64,000 bases of DNA from Micromonospora cremea (GCF_900143515.1 NZ_FSQT01000002.1:2667501-2731500); one strand, 5' to 3'; shown: positions 8,053 to 16,764, counted from the stretch's first letter. The notes: a model not told the origin generated them from the letters alone. Translations and numbers: made by a program.

Positions 8053-10155
8053 ATGCCCGCGCCGTCACCGCCCGACCCCGGTCGCCCCGCCGGCGACCAG
8101 CGACACGCCGGGCCCGGGGGCCATCAGCCACACGCCGACGGCGGGCCGCAGCAGCACGGCGGGCACGACAAGCACGCCGGGCACGATCCCGCCATGTTCC
8201 GCCGCCGGTTCTGGGTCTGCCTGGCGCTCACCGTGCCGGTGGTGTTGACCAGCCACCTGGTGCTGGACCGGCTCGGCCTCGGGCTGGACGTCCCGGGCCG
8301 GTCCTGGGTCGGGCCCGGGCTCGGCTCGGTGGTGTTCTGGTGGGGCGGCTGGCCGTTCCTGGTCGGTGCGGTCCGCGAGGTCCGCGATCGGGCACCGGGC
8401 ATGATGCTGCTGGTCGCGATGGCCATCACCGTCGCCTACGCCGCGTCACTGGCTACCAGCGTGGGCGCCTTCGACCTGGATTTCTGGTGGGAGCTGGCCG
8501 CGCTGGTCACCATCATGCTGCTCGGGCACTGGCAGGAGATGAAGGCCATCGGCCAGGCCAGGGGCGCCCTCGCGGCACTGGCCGCGTTGCTGCCCGACGA
8601 TGCCGAGCGGGTGGCGGCGGACGGGCGGGTCGAGCCGGTGCCGGTGACCGAGCTGCGGGTCGACGACGTGGTGCTGGTCCGGCCGGGTGGGCGCGTTCCG
8701 GCGGACGGCCGGATCGTCGATGGCGGCGCCGAGCTGGACGGGTCGATGATCACCGGCGAGTCGCGTCCGGTCGCCCGGTCGGTAGGGGACCGGGTGGTGG
8801 CCGGCACCGTCGCCACCGACTCGGCGATCCGGGTCCGCGTCGAGGCGCTGGGTGAGGAGACCGCGCTCGCTGGCATCCAGCGGATGGTCGCGCAGGCGCA
8901 GCGATCCGGCGGGCGGGCCCAGTTGCTGGCCGACCGGTTCGCCGCCGCGCTGTTCTACCTGGCCACCGGCACCGCCGTGGTGACCGTGCTGGTCTGGACC
9001 GTGCTCGGCCAGCCCGACGAGGCGGTGGTCCGCACGGTCACCGTCCTGGTGATCGCCTGCCCGCACGCGCTCGGGTTGGCCATTCCGCTGGTCGTCGCGC
9101 TCTCCACCGCGTTGGCCGCGCGGTCCGGGATCCTGGTCAAGGACCGTTTGGCGCTGGAGCGGATGCGGACCGTCGACGCGGTGCTGTTCGACAAGACCGG
9201 CACCCTGACCCGGGGCGAGCACGTGGTCACCGATCTGGTGACGGCACCCGGCGTCGAGCGGGACGAGCTGCTGCGGATCGCGTCCGGCGTGGAGTCCGAC
9301 AGCGAGCATCCGCTGGCCCGGGCGATCGTGGCGGCGGCCGGGAGCGTCGGCCGGGCCCCGGCCGCCGGGTTCCGATCGCTGCCGGGCCGCGGGGTGCAGG
9401 CCACCGTCGACGGTACGGAGTACGCGGTGGGCGGCCCGGCGCTGCTGCGGGAGTTGGGTCTGTCGCTCCCGGCCGACCTGGATGCGGCGATCGGCCGGTG
9501 GTCGGCGCGGGGTGCCGCGGTGCTGCACCTGGTGCGGCTGCCGGGCACCCTGCTCGGTGCGTTCGCGCTGACCGACGAGGTACGTCCGGAGGCCCGGGCG
9601 GCCATCGTCGAGCTGCGCGCCGCGGGCGTCCGCACCATCGCCATGATCACCGGTGACGCCCGCCCGGTGGCCGACGCGGTCGCCGCCGACCTGGGGTTCC
9701 GGCGAGGTGTCGACGAGGTCTTCGCCGAGGTGCTGCCGGCGGAGAAGGACGGCCGGGTGGCCGAGCTTCAGCGGCGGGGGTTGACCGTGGCGATGGTCGG
9801 CGACGGGGTGAACGACGCGGCGGCGTTGGCGCGCGCCGACGTCGGCATCGCGATCGGCGCGGGCACCGATGTGGCGATCGAGTCCGCCGGGGTGGTGCTG
9901 GCCTCGTCGGACCCGCGCGGGGTCGGTGCCGTGGTCCGGCTCTCCCGGGCTTCATACGGGAAGATGCGGCAGAACCTGGCCTGGGCGGCGGGCTACAACG
10001 TGGTGGCGCTGCCACTGGCGGCCGGGGTGCTGGCGTGGGCCGGGGTGGCGTTGAGCCCGGCATTGGCCGCGGTGCTGATGTCCGCGTCCACCATCGTGGT
10101 GGCGCTCAACGCCCAGTTGCTGCGGGGGGTACGCCTCGACCCGGAGCCCGACTGA
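8053..10155 (+). CDS. P1B-type heavy-metal ATPase with CPH motif (CopB-like copper exporter)
   Basis: About 700 residues from ATG 8053; the frame is open further upstream, and ATG 7957 and others are alternatives. The N-terminus is His-rich (GGH, QQHGGHDKHAGHD), as in CopB-type pumps, and there is no CxxC HMA domain. It has six to eight membrane helices, the actuator TGES motif (MITGES), the transmembrane metal-site motif C-P-H (IACPHALGLA), the phosphorylation motif DKTGT and the hinge GDGVND. CPH with a His-rich tail marks the P1B-3 subgroup, reported to export Cu(II)/Cu(I) or silver; typical CopA pumps have CPC. It lies next to csoR (convergent), and with copZ and copA forms a copper-resistance block. 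Metal specificity is inferred. Confidence 0.9.
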   Translation: MPAPSPPDPGRPAGDQRHAGPGGHQPHADGGPQQHGGHDKHAGHDPAMFRRRFWVCLALTVPVVLTSHLVLDRLGLGLDVPGRSWVGPGLGSVVFWWGGWPFLVGAVREVRDRAPGMMLLVAMAITVAYAASLATSVGAFDLDFWWELAALVTIMLLGHWQEMKAIGQARGALAALAALLPDDAERVAADGRVEPVPVTELRVDDVVLVRPGGRVPADGRIVDGGAELDGSMITGESRPVARSVGDRVVAGTVATDSAIRVRVEALGEETALAGIQRMVAQAQRSGGRAQLLADRFAAALFYLATGTAVVTVLVWTVLGQPDEAVVRTVTVLVIACPHALGLAIPLVVALSTALAARSGILVKDRLALERMRTVDAVLFDKTGTLTRGEHVVTDLVTAPGVERDELLRIASGVESDSEHPLARAIVAAAGSVGRAPAAGFRSLPGRGVQATVDGTEYAVGGPALLRELGLSLPADLDAAIGRWSARGAAVLHLVRLPGTLLGAFALTDEVRPEARAAIVELRAAGVRTIAMITGDARPVADAVAADLGFRRGVDEVFAEVLPAEKDGRVAELQRRGLTVAMVGDGVNDAAALARADVGIAIGAGTDVAIESAGVVLASSDPRGVGAVVRLSRASYGKMRQNLAWAAGYNVVALPLAAGVLAWAGVALSPALAAVLMSASTIVVALNAQLLRGVRLDPEPD

Positions 10156-10170
10156 CGGCGCGTCCGTCGG

Positions 10171-10197
10171 GCCGGGCGAGCGTCGCTCGTGGCCGGC
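10171..10197. terminator. Candidate hairpin terminator between copper ATPase and csoR
   Basis: GCCGG-GC-GAGCG pairs with CGCTC-GTG-GCCGGC around a one-base centre, an imperfect stem located 16 bp past the ATPase stop (+) and just before the csoR stop (-). It is interrupted by small bulges, so the call is tentative. Confidence 0.4.
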
Positions 10198-10204
10198 TCG
10201 GGTC

Positions 10205-10501
10205 TCAGCCGCGCTTCATCAGCCGGCCGACCGCCGCCATCATCTCGGTGGCCATCTCGTCGGCCCGGCCCTCGGCCGCGCCCTCGTGCATGCAGTGCCG
10301 GGCATGCCCGTCGAGCAGCCCCAGCGCCACCTTGTCCAAGGCGGCCTGGATCGCGGAGATCTGGGTGAGCACGTCGATGCAGTAGCGGTCCTCATCGACC
10401 ATCTTCTCGATGCCCCGGACCTGCCCCTCGACGCGGCGGAGCCGCGCGAGCAGCTGGTCCTTGCTGGCGGTGTATCCGCGGATCGGAGTGGGTGCGGTCA
10501 T
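10205..10501 (-). CDS. csoR: CsoR copper-sensing transcriptional repressor
   Basis: A 98-residue all-helical protein of the CsoR/RcnR family (formerly DUF156). The Cu(I) ligands are all present: Cys41 (YCIDVLTQ), His66 and Cys70 (HARHCM). Their spacing, 25 and 4 residues apart, equals that of Mycobacterium CsoR Cys36/His61/Cys65. The RLRRVEGQVRG signature is intact. Apo-CsoR binds GC-rich palindromes and releases DNA when loaded with Cu(I). It is transcribed divergently from copZ and the copA operon across a 150-bp region with three TACCCC-N3-GGGGTA palindromes, the first only 16 bp upstream of its own start. It therefore probably autoregulates and represses the copper operon. Confidence 0.96.
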   Translation of the reverse strand: MTAPTPIRGYTASKDQLLARLRRVEGQVRGIEKMVDEDRYCIDVLTQISAIQAALDKVALGLLDGHARHCMHEGAAEGRADEMATEMMAAVGRLMKRG

Positions 10502-10517
10502 GGCGACAAGGATAGCC

Positions 10518-10532
10518 TACCCCTGGGGGGTA
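10518..10532. promoter_or_regulatory. CsoR operator-like palindrome, site 1
   Basis: TACCCC-TGG-GGGGTA, a perfect 6-bp inverted repeat with 3-nt spacer, lies 16 bp upstream of the csoR ATG. It matches the GC-rich CsoR operator type and the two following sites, and is placed to autoregulate csoR. Confidence 0.8.
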
Positions 10533-10555
10533 TGGTAGTGTCCCTTCCTGTCGGA

Positions 10556-10570
10556 TACCCCCACGGGGTA
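10556..10570. promoter_or_regulatory. CsoR operator-like palindrome, site 2
   Basis: TACCCC-CAC-GGGGTA has the same arms as sites 1 and 3 with a different spacer. Its centre is 38 bp from site 1 and 50 bp from site 3. It lies in the middle of the csoR-copZ divergent promoter region. Confidence 0.8.
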
Positions 10571-10605
10571 GCGGTACAGGACAAGACAGATGTCCGCCTT
10601 CGAAT

Positions 10606-10620
10606 TACCCCAGGGGGGTA
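10606..10620. promoter_or_regulatory. CsoR operator-like palindrome, site 3
   Basis: TACCCC-AGG-GGGGTA lies 32 bp upstream of the copZ ATG and abuts TATATG/TATGCT, which may be the -10 box for copZ. Bound CsoR would block RNA polymerase here. Confidence 0.8.
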
Positions 10621-10652
10621 TATGCTCGGAGGTGGCGGAGGGAGACGGTTCG

Positions 10653-10862
10653 ATGGTCAACACGACGTACCAGGTGCAGGGCATGACCTGCGGTCACTGC
10701 GTCAGCTCGGTCAGCGCCGAGGTCGGCGCCATCGCCGGCGTGCGCGACGTTCAGGTCGACCTGGCCACCGGCCGGGTCACCGTCAGCAGCGACCAGCCGC
10801 TGGACGTGGAGGTTGTCCGGGCCGCCGTCGACGAGGCCGGCTACGACCTCGTCGACGCCTGA
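10653..10862 (+). CDS. copZ: Copper chaperone CopZ (HMA domain)
   Basis: A 69-residue single-domain heavy-metal-associated protein; ATG 10653 follows GGAGGGAGA. The metal-binding loop is GMTCGHC (Cys13, Cys16), followed by the ferredoxin-like beta-alpha-beta-beta-alpha-beta sequence of the family. It binds Cu(I) in the cytosol and hands it to CopA-type ATPases and probably to CsoR. It is the first gene of a rightward copper operon (copZ, secreted His-rich protein, copA) and is preceded by CsoR-type operators. Confidence 0.96.
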   Translation: MVNTTYQVQGMTCGHCVSSVSAEVGAIAGVRDVQVDLATGRVTVSSDQPLDVEVVRAAVDEAGYDLVDA

Positions 10863-10877
10863 TCGAGAGGCTTCGCC

Positions 10878-11858
10878 ATGAACACGGTTACCAGACTGGG
10901 CGGATTCGCCCTGGGCCTCGCGGCGGTCTTCGGCGCGGCGTACGGGATCGGGCAGGTGGCCGGTCCCGCCGCCCCGGTCGCCGAGAGTCGGCACGACGAC
11001 GGCGCGGCCCACCAGCCGGGCCCGGCCGGCCAGGGGGAGCACGACGAGTCGGCCGACCGGCTTCCTGGCGGCCTGCTCGTCGCCGACCGCGGCTACACCC
11101 TCGAACCGGTCGCAGCCCCGGCCGGCGAGTTCGCCTTCCGGATCGGCGGCCCGGACGGCCGACCGGTGACCCGGTTCGACGTGGCGCACGACAAGCAGAT
11201 GCATCTCATCGTCGCCCGGCGGGACCTCTCCGGCTTCCGCCACGTGCACCCTGACCTCGCCCCGGACGGCACCTGGCGGGTCGCCACCCCGCTGGCCGGC
11301 CCCGGGCAGTGGCGGGCGTTCGCCGACTTCGCCCCGACCGGAGGAGAGCCGCTGACCCTCGGCGTGGACGTGACCGTCCCCGGCCCGCTGGCCGAGCGGC
11401 CGCTGCCCGCACCGGCGACCAGCACGACCGTCGACGGCTACACGGTCACCCTGGCCGGCGCGGTGCAGCCCGGCGGCACCTCGCCGCTCACTCTGACCGT
11501 CAGCCGGGACGGGCAGCCGGTCACCGACCTGGAGCCCTACCTGGGCGCGTACGGCCATCTCGTGGCGCTTCGCCGGGGCGACCTGGCGTACCTGCACGTC
11601 CACCCGGAGGGGACACCCGGCCACGGGCGCACCCGGCCCGGACCGGCCGTCAACTTCCTCGCCGAGGTGCCCTCGGCCGGCAGTTACCGGCTCTACCTCG
11701 ACTTCCGGCACGGCGGGTCGGTGCACACCGCCGAGTTCACCGTGGTCGCCGGCACCCCGCCGACCGGCGCACCGGCGACCGGTGGCGACCCCACCCCGAG
11801 CGGACCCACACCGACCGGGGGCGCCGACCACGGCACCCCCGGGCACGGGCACAACTGA
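10878..11858 (+). CDS. Exported or membrane-anchored His-rich protein of the copper operon
   Basis: A 326-residue protein starting 15 bp after copZ. An N-terminal hydrophobic segment (about 5-30, GGFALGLAAVFGAAYGIG) serves as signal anchor. A His/Asp/Gly-rich stretch (about 35-60, with SRHDDGAAHQ) and two beta-sandwich-like modules follow, each with His clusters: DKQMHLIVARRD and FRHVHPDL in the first, AYGHLVALRRG and AYLHVHPEG in the second. The tail is Pro/Thr-rich with HGTPGHGHN. I know this family only as conserved proteins next to copper ATPases in actinomycetes. The His pattern suggests extracytoplasmic copper binding, perhaps buffering copper exported by CopA. No enzyme motif is seen; function is inferred from context. 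Confidence 0.85.
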   Translation: MNTVTRLGGFALGLAAVFGAAYGIGQVAGPAAPVAESRHDDGAAHQPGPAGQGEHDESADRLPGGLLVADRGYTLEPVAAPAGEFAFRIGGPDGRPVTRFDVAHDKQMHLIVARRDLSGFRHVHPDLAPDGTWRVATPLAGPGQWRAFADFAPTGGEPLTLGVDVTVPGPLAERPLPAPATSTTVDGYTVTLAGAVQPGGTSPLTLTVSRDGQPVTDLEPYLGAYGHLVALRRGDLAYLHVHPEGTPGHGRTRPGPAVNFLAEVPSAGSYRLYLDFRHGGSVHTAEFTVVAGTPPTGAPATGGDPTPSGPTPTGGADHGTPGHGHN

Positions 11859-11867
11859 CGGGACCAG

Positions 11868-14126
11868 ATGATGACCACCACCAGCAGACCGCTGCCCGAG
11901 GCGCCGAACCGGATCGAGTTGGCGATCGGCGGAATGACCTGCGCCGCCTGCGCCGCCCGGGTCGAGAAGAAGCTGAACCGGATGGACGGGGTCAGCGCGA
12001 CCGTCAACTACGCCACCGAGAAGGCCACCGTCCGGTACGCCGACGGTGTCACGCCGGACGACCTGATCGACACGGTGCAGAAGACCGGCTACACGGCCGC
12101 TCTGCCGTCCCCGCCGGCCACCGCCGAGGAGCCGGTGGACGCGCTGCGCGGTCCGCGTACCCGGCTCTGGGTGTCGGTGGCGCTCAGCGTGCCGGTGGTC
12201 GTGCTGGCGATGGTGCCGGCCTGGCAGTTCGACTACTGGCAGTGGCTGTCGTTGACCCTGGCCGCCCCGGTGGTGGTCTGGGGTGGGCTGCCGTTCCACC
12301 GGGCCGCCTGGACCAACCTGCGGCACGGCGCGGCGACCATGGACACCCTGGTCTCGCTCGGCACCCTCGCCGCGTTCGGTTGGTCGCTCTGGGCGCTCTT
12401 CCTCGGCGATGCCGGGGTGCCCGGAATGACGCACCCGTTCCGCTTCGACATCACCCGCAGCGACGGCGCCGGCAACATCTACCTGGAGGCGGCCGCCGGG
12501 GTGACGGTGTTCATCCTGGCCGGCCGCTACTTCGAGGCCCGCTCGAAGCGGACCGCCGGCGCCGCCCTGCGCGCCCTGCTCGAACTGGGCGCCAAGGAGG
12601 TGGCGGTGCTCCGCGACGGGGTGGAGACCCTGATCCCGGTGGACCAGCTCGCCGTCGGTGACCGGTTCGTGGTCCGCCCCGGCGAGAAGATCGCCACCGA
12701 CGGCGTGGTCGACGAGGGCACCTCGGCCGTCGACGCCAGCATGCTCACCGGCGAGTCGGTCCCGGTCGAGGTCGGCCCGGGCGACGGCGTGGTGGGTGCC
12801 ACCATCAACGCGGGCGGCCGGCTCGTCGTCACCGCCACCCTGGTCGGCGGGGACACCCAGCTCGCCCGGATGGCCGACCTGGTCGAGCAGGCCCAGAGCG
12901 GCAAGGCGGCCGTGCAACGGCTGGCGGATCGGATCTCCGGCGTGTTCGTGCCGATCGTCATCACGCTCGCCGTGGGCACCCTCGGCTGGTGGCTCGGCAC
13001 CGGTGCCGGGCCGACCGCCGCGTTCACCGCCGCGGTGGCCGTGCTGATCATCGCCTGCCCCTGCGCGCTCGGTCTGGCCACGCCGACCGCACTCCTGGTC
13101 GGCACGGGCCGGGGCGCCCAGCTCGGCGTGCTGATCAAGGGACCGGAGGTGTTGGAGTCGACCCGGCGGGTGGACACCGTGGTGCTGGACAAGACCGGCA
13201 CCGTGACGACCGGCCGGATGACCCTGGTGGACGTGGTGCCGGCGGCCGGTGCGGACCGTGCCGAGCTGCTCCGGCTCGCCGGGGCGGTCGAGGCCCCCTC
13301 CGAGCACCCGATCGCCCGGGCGGTCGCCACGGGCGCGGCCGAGGCCGGGGCGCTGCCGTCGGTGACCGGCTTCGCCAACGTCGAGGGACTGGGCGTGACC
13401 GCCACGGTGGACGGCCGGAGTGTGCTGGTCGGCCGGCTCCGGCTGCTGCGCGAGCGCGGGCTCGACGTACCGCCGGAGGTCCAGCGGGCGGTCGCGGACG
13501 CGGAGGCCGCCGGCCGGACGGCGATCGTCGCCGGTTGGGACGGGCGGGCCCGGGGGGTGCTCGCGGTCGCCGACGTGGTCCGGCCGACCAGCCGGGCGGC
13601 GGTGGCCCGGCTGCGCGCCCTGGGGCTCACCCCGGTCCTGCTGACCGGGGACAACGTCACCGTGGCCCGGGCGGTCGCCGCCGAGGTGGGCGTGGACGAG
13701 GTGATCGCCGAGGTGCTGCCGGCCGGCAAGGTCGACGTGGTCAAGCGGCTCCAGGCCGAGGGGAGGTCGGTCGCGATGGTCGGCGACGGGGTCAACGACG
13801 CCCCGGCGCTGGCGCAGGCCGACCTGGGCCTGGCGATGGGCACCGGCACCGATGTGGCGATCGAGGCGTCGGACCTCACCCTGGTCCGGGGGGATCTGGA
13901 CGCCGCGGTGGACGCCATCCGGCTGTCCCGTCGCACGCTCGGCATCATCCGGGGCAACCTGTTCTGGGCCTTCGGGTACAACGTGGCGGCCCTGCCGCTG
14001 GCCGCTGCCGGGCTGCTCAACCCGATGATCGCCGGCGCCACGATGGCCCTCTCCTCGGTGTTCGTGGTGGCCAACAGCTTGCGCCTGCGCCGGTTCCGCT
14101 CGGCCGCCCCCGGTGACGGGGTGTAG
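11868..14126 (+). CDS. copA: Copper-exporting P1B-type ATPase CopA
   Basis: A 752-residue pump starting 9 bp after the preceding gene (ATG 11868 or 11871). It has an N-terminal HMA domain with GMTCAACA (Cu(I) CxxC), membrane helices, actuator TGES, the transmembrane metal site CPC ([12 protein letters not shown]), phosphorylation site DKTGT, the nucleotide-domain HP motif (SEHPIA) and hinge GDGVNDAP. This is the P1B-1 arrangement for Cu(I) export. It is the third gene of the copZ operon and receives copper from CopZ. The window thus holds two copper-type ATPases of different subgroup (CPC here, CPH at 8053-10155). Confidence 0.95.
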   Translation: MMTTTSRPLPEAPNRIELAIGGMTCAACAARVEKKLNRMDGVSATVNYATEKATVRYADGVTPDDLIDTVQKTGYTAALPSPPATAEEPVDALRGPRTRLWVSVALSVPVVVLAMVPAWQFDYWQWLSLTLAAPVVVWGGLPFHRAAWTNLRHGAATMDTLVSLGTLAAFGWSLWALFLGDAGVPGMTHPFRFDITRSDGAGNIYLEAAAGVTVFILAGRYFEARSKRTAGAALRALLELGAKEVAVLRDGVETLIPVDQLAVGDRFVVRPGEKIATDGVVDEGTSAVDASMLTGESVPVEVGPGDGVVGATINAGGRLVVTATLVGGDTQLARMADLVEQAQSGKAAVQRLADRISGVFVPIVITLAVGTLGWWLGTGAGPTAAFTAAVAVLIIACPCALGLATPTALLVGTGRGAQLGVLIKGPEVLESTRRVDTVVLDKTGTVTTGRMTLVDVVPAAGADRAELLRLAGAVEAPSEHPIARAVATGAAEAGALPSVTGFANVEGLGVTATVDGRSVLVGRLRLLRERGLDVPPEVQRAVADAEAAGRTAIVAGWDGRARGVLAVADVVRPTSRAAVARLRALGLTPVLLTGDNVTVARAVAAEVGVDEVIAEVLPAGKVDVVKRLQAEGRSVAMVGDGVNDAPALAQADLGLAMGTGTDVAIEASDLTLVRGDLDAAVDAIRLSRRTLGIIRGNLFWAFGYNVAALPLAAAGLLNPMIAGATMALSSVFVVANSLRLRRFRSAAPGDGV

Positions 14127-14210
14127 TGGCGGAGCCGACTGAGATGGTTGGACCGGGGACGGCGGGGGTACTGCTGGTGGCGTAGCAACGCTCGCAATGG
14201 AGGTTGGCAC

Positions 14211-14384
14211 ATGGGTATCGACGACAAGCTCAACAACGCCACCGAGGACGCGGCCGGCAAGCTGAAGGAAGGCGCCGGTCGGGCCACCGACAACGAGCGG
14301 CTCGAGGCCGAGGGTCGCAACGACCAGGCCGGGGCCAAGCTCAAGCAGGCGGGCGAGAAGATCAAGGACGCCTTCAAGAGCTGA
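14211..14384 (+). CDS. CsbD-family small stress protein
   Basis: A 57-residue, highly charged, helical protein: ATG 14211 after TGGAGG with 7-nt spacing. It begins MGIDDKLNNATEDAAGKLKE and contains the family pattern of KxxGxxxE/D repeats ending in KIKDAFKS. CsbD proteins are induced by general stress (sigma-B type) in Gram-positive bacteria; their biochemical role is unknown. It is monocistronic, closed by the 34-nt palindrome directly after it. Confidence 0.92.
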   Translation: MGIDDKLNNATEDAAGKLKEGAGRATDNERLEAEGRNDQAGAKLKQAGEKIKDAFKS

Positions 14385-14400
14385 CGTACGACGTACTCCG

Positions 14401-14434
14401 CACGCCGGGCCGGTGATCTCACCGGCCCGGCGTG
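14401..14434 (+). terminator. Perfect 34-nt palindromic terminator after csbD
   Basis: CACGCCGGGCCGGTGA at 14401-14416 and its exact complement at 14419-14434 around TC. As RNA it forms a ~14-16-bp stem with a minimal loop, 16 nt after the CsbD stop codon. Confidence 0.85.
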
Positions 14435-14545
14435 CTGTCTGTCCGGCCAGTGCGGCGACCCTGAGATCCCCCTGATTCCGCTCCCGATCCCGGTCGCCGC
14501 ACACCGGCACCTGCTAACTTCTCTTGGCATGTGCAAGGGCTGCTT

Positions 14546-14893
14546 ATGAGTGCCGCTCCGCCGCCGACCGGCGACGACCTGGTCCGGGTGCTGGCCACCC
14601 TGGCCAACCCGCACCGGCTGCGGGTCGTCGCCGCTCTGGCCCGGGAGCGCGCCTACGTGAGCCGGCTGGCCCGGCAGCTGGGCATCAGCCGGGCGCTGTT
14701 GCAGGTCCACCTACGGAAGCTGGCGGCGGCCGGGCTGGTCACCGCCCGCCTGGAGTTGTCGGAGGACGGGAAGGCCATGAACTACTACGAGGTGGAGCCG
14801 TTCGTGCTCACACTCACCCCCGAGATCATCGCGGCGGCGGTCGAGACGCTGACCGTGCCCGAGTCGGCCGAGCAGCCCGGAGCGGAGCGATGA
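14546..14893 (+). CDS. ArsR-like winged-helix transcriptional regulator
   Basis: A 115-residue protein; ATG 14546 has AGGG seven bases upstream, and a GTG at 14531 would add five residues. The winged-helix core is clear: LATLANPHRLRVVAAL, recognition region YVSRLARQLGISRALLQVHLRKLAAAGLV, and a wing with SEDGKAMNYYEV. There are no Cys metal-binding residues in the ArsR positions. Its last codons overlap the next gene by ATGA, so the two are co-translated. The partner is a small membrane protein with a coiled coil. Similar two-gene units (regulator plus short membrane protein) are common in actinomycetes, and the ligand is unknown. Confidence 0.88.
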   Translation: MSAAPPPTGDDLVRVLATLANPHRLRVVAALARERAYVSRLARQLGISRALLQVHLRKLAAAGLVTARLELSEDGKAMNYYEVEPFVLTLTPEIIAAAVETLTVPESAEQPGAER

Positions 14894-15168
14894 CCGGGAT
14901 GAGCGACCACGACTGGACCGAGGTGGTCGGTGCGATCGGCATCTTCGCCCTGCTGATCACCGTGTTCGCGGTGACCGTCGTCCAGATCGCTAAGACCCGG
15001 CGGGCCCGGTACGACGGGGCCCGCTCCGACGACTACCGCCGGATGGCGGAGACGGCCGCCCGCGCCCAGGAGGAGAACGCCCGCCTGCTGGCCTCGCTGG
15101 ACGGCCGGCTGGGCGGAATGGAGACCCGGATGGGCGTGCTGGAACGCGTCCTGCGCGAGGTCGACTGA
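14890..15168 (+). CDS. Small membrane protein with C-terminal coiled coil
   Basis: A 92-residue protein translationally coupled to the preceding regulator (ATGA overlap). One transmembrane helix (about residues 10-33, EVVGAIGIFALLITVFAVTV) is followed by a basic stop-transfer KTRRAR. A charged helix with coiled-coil character follows (LLASLDGRLGGMETRMGVLERVLREV). No catalytic motif is seen. Co-translation with a winged-helix protein suggests that it may sequester or signal to that regulator at the membrane; this is inference from the overlap only. Confidence 0.85.
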   Translation: MTGMSDHDWTEVVGAIGIFALLITVFAVTVVQIAKTRRARYDGARSDDYRRMAETAARAQEENARLLASLDGRLGGMETRMGVLERVLREVD

Positions 15169-15184
15169 ACCCGGTGGAAAAGGC

Positions 15185-15216
15185 CCGGGCCGTCGAGCGG
15201 CTACTCGACGGCCCGG
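15185..15216 (+). terminator. Hairpin terminator
   Basis: A perfect 13-bp stem: CCGGGCCGTCGAG (15185-15197) with CTCGACGGCCCGG (15204-15216), loop CGGCTA. It lies 16 bp after the stop of the small membrane protein and ends the regulator/membrane-protein operon. Confidence 0.85.
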
Positions 15217-15288
15217 TGGAAGCAGCACCACCTCGCCCGATGGGCGAGTTTCTCCCGTGACGCTCCTTCGAGGAGAGGACAGCACTCC

Positions 15289-16764
15289 ATGCTGCGCGTA
15301 CGCAAATCGACCGTCGGTTGGGCGGTCGCCCTGGCTCTCACGGCCACCGGTCTGGCCCCGGTCAGCCCGGCCGCCGCTCGACCACAACCAGGCCTCACCA
15401 TCGACTGGCGGCCCTGCCTCAAGGACGTGACCGCCGAGTGCGGCACGCTGTCCCTGCCGGTGGACTGGCGCCGACCCCGGGGCGAGCGCTTCGACCTGGC
15501 GCTGGCCCGGCGGACGGCCACCGACCCGTCCGCCCGGATCGGCGCGCTGGTGTTCGGCCCCGGCGGGCCGGGCGACAGCGGGGTCGACCGGGTGGTGACC
15601 GGCAGCTCCCGGTTCAGCGCCGAGCTGCGCCGCCGCTTCGACATCGTCAGCTTCGACCCGCGCGGCACCGGTCGCAGCCACCCGGTGGTCTGCTCGACCG
15701 ACCTGCTCGCCCGGCAACCGCAACTGCTGGCCGATCAGGCTCAGTTCGACGCCACGCTGGCCGGCAACGCGTTGCTGCGGGCCGACTGTCGGGCCCGCAC
15801 CGGACCGCTCTACGACCACGTGGACACGACCAGCGCGGCCCGCGACCTCGACGCGGTCCGCGCCGCGCTCGGCGAGCGGCAGCTGACCTTCCACGGCAGC
15901 TCGTACGGCACCCTGCTGGGGCAGCGGTACGCGGAGCTGTTCCCGCACCGGGTCCGGGCCATGGTGCTGGAAGCCGCGATGGATCACAGCCTCGGCATCC
16001 GTGCCTTCCTCGACACCCAGGCCGTCACCGCGGAGGGCGCGTTCGACGAATTCGTCGCGTGGTGTGCCCGGTCCACCGGCTGCGTGCTCAAGGGGCGGGA
16101 CATTCGGGAGGTCTGGGCCGAGCTGCACGGCCGGGCCGCAGGCGGGACGTTGACCGACCCGGACCGGCCCGGGGTGGCGCTCACCCCGTTCGAGCTGAGC
16201 CGGCTCGCCCACAAGAAGCTCTACGAGACGCACTGGTGGCCGGAGCTGGCCGGGTGGATCGTCAGAATGGACGCCGCCACCACGCCGAACACGGCATCGT
16301 CGGCCGGTGACAGGTCGACGGGCGACGCCGTCGCTCCGTACCCGTTCGCGGTCTTCTGCCAGGACTGGAGCCTGCCCGTCCGCGACTACCGCGAGTACGC
16401 CGGACACCTGCGCCGGATGGCCCGGCTCGCGCCCGACCTGCGCTACCCGCCGGCGGTGTTCGCTCCGGTGACCTGCCTGGGCACGCCGGCGCCGGTCGCC
16501 AACCCGCAGCACCGGATGCGGGTCCGCACCGATGTGCCGCTGCTGCTCGCCGCCACCGTGCACGACCCGGCCAGCGGGTACAACTGGGCCACCAACGTGG
16601 CCCGGCAGTTGGGTGAGCACGGCGTGCTGCTCACCTACCAGGGCTGGGGGCACGGCAGCTACACCACCAGCCCGTGCGTGGGCGGCGCGGTCGACCGCTA
16701 CCTGACCAGCGTGGTGGCGCCCCGCCCTGGCACCAGCTGCCCGGCCATCGAACCGTCGTCGTGA
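15289..16764 (+). CDS. Secreted alpha/beta hydrolase, tripeptidyl aminopeptidase-like (S33)
   Basis: A 491-residue protein with ATG 15289 after GAGGAGAGGA. A signal peptide (about 1-31, ending SPAAARP) precedes an alpha/beta-hydrolase domain with a cap. It shows the oxyanion loop FGPGGPGDSG, the nucleophile Ser in GSSYGT, a downstream acid in ATVHDPASGY and the His in GWGHGSY. A C-terminal pair of Cys (SPCVGG, TSCPA) matches the TAP-like C-terminal domain. Streptomyces Slp/Tap relatives are extracellular S33 exopeptidases that release tripeptides or other N-terminal residues. It is monocistronic between two hairpins. The family is clear; substrate length preference cannot be read from the sequence. 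Confidence 0.9.
   Translation: MLRVRKSTVGWAVALALTATGLAPVSPAAARPQPGLTIDWRPCLKDVTAECGTLSLPVDWRRPRGERFDLALARRTATDPSARIGALVFGPGGPGDSGVDRVVTGSSRFSAELRRRFDIVSFDPRGTGRSHPVVCSTDLLARQPQLLADQAQFDATLAGNALLRADCRARTGPLYDHVDTTSAARDLDAVRAALGERQLTFHGSSYGTLLGQRYAELFPHRVRAMVLEAAMDHSLGIRAFLDTQAVTAEGAFDEFVAWCARSTGCVLKGRDIREVWAELHGRAAGGTLTDPDRPGVALTPFELSRLAHKKLYETHWWPELAGWIVRMDAATTPNTASSAGDRSTGDAVAPYPFAVFCQDWSLPVRDYREYAGHLRRMARLAPDLRYPPAVFAPVTCLGTPAPVANPQHRMRVRTDVPLLLAATVHDPASGYNWATNVARQLGEHGVLLTYQGWGHGSYTTSPCVGGAVDRYLTSVVAPRPGTSCPAIEPSS

Noticed and set aside
10605..14510. A 1301-codon open frame on the minus strand across the copper operon
   Set aside because: It is antisense to copZ, the secreted His-rich gene, copA and csbD, all with clear domains. 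Its product is low-complexity Gly/Arg/His sequence typical of GC-rich antisense frames.
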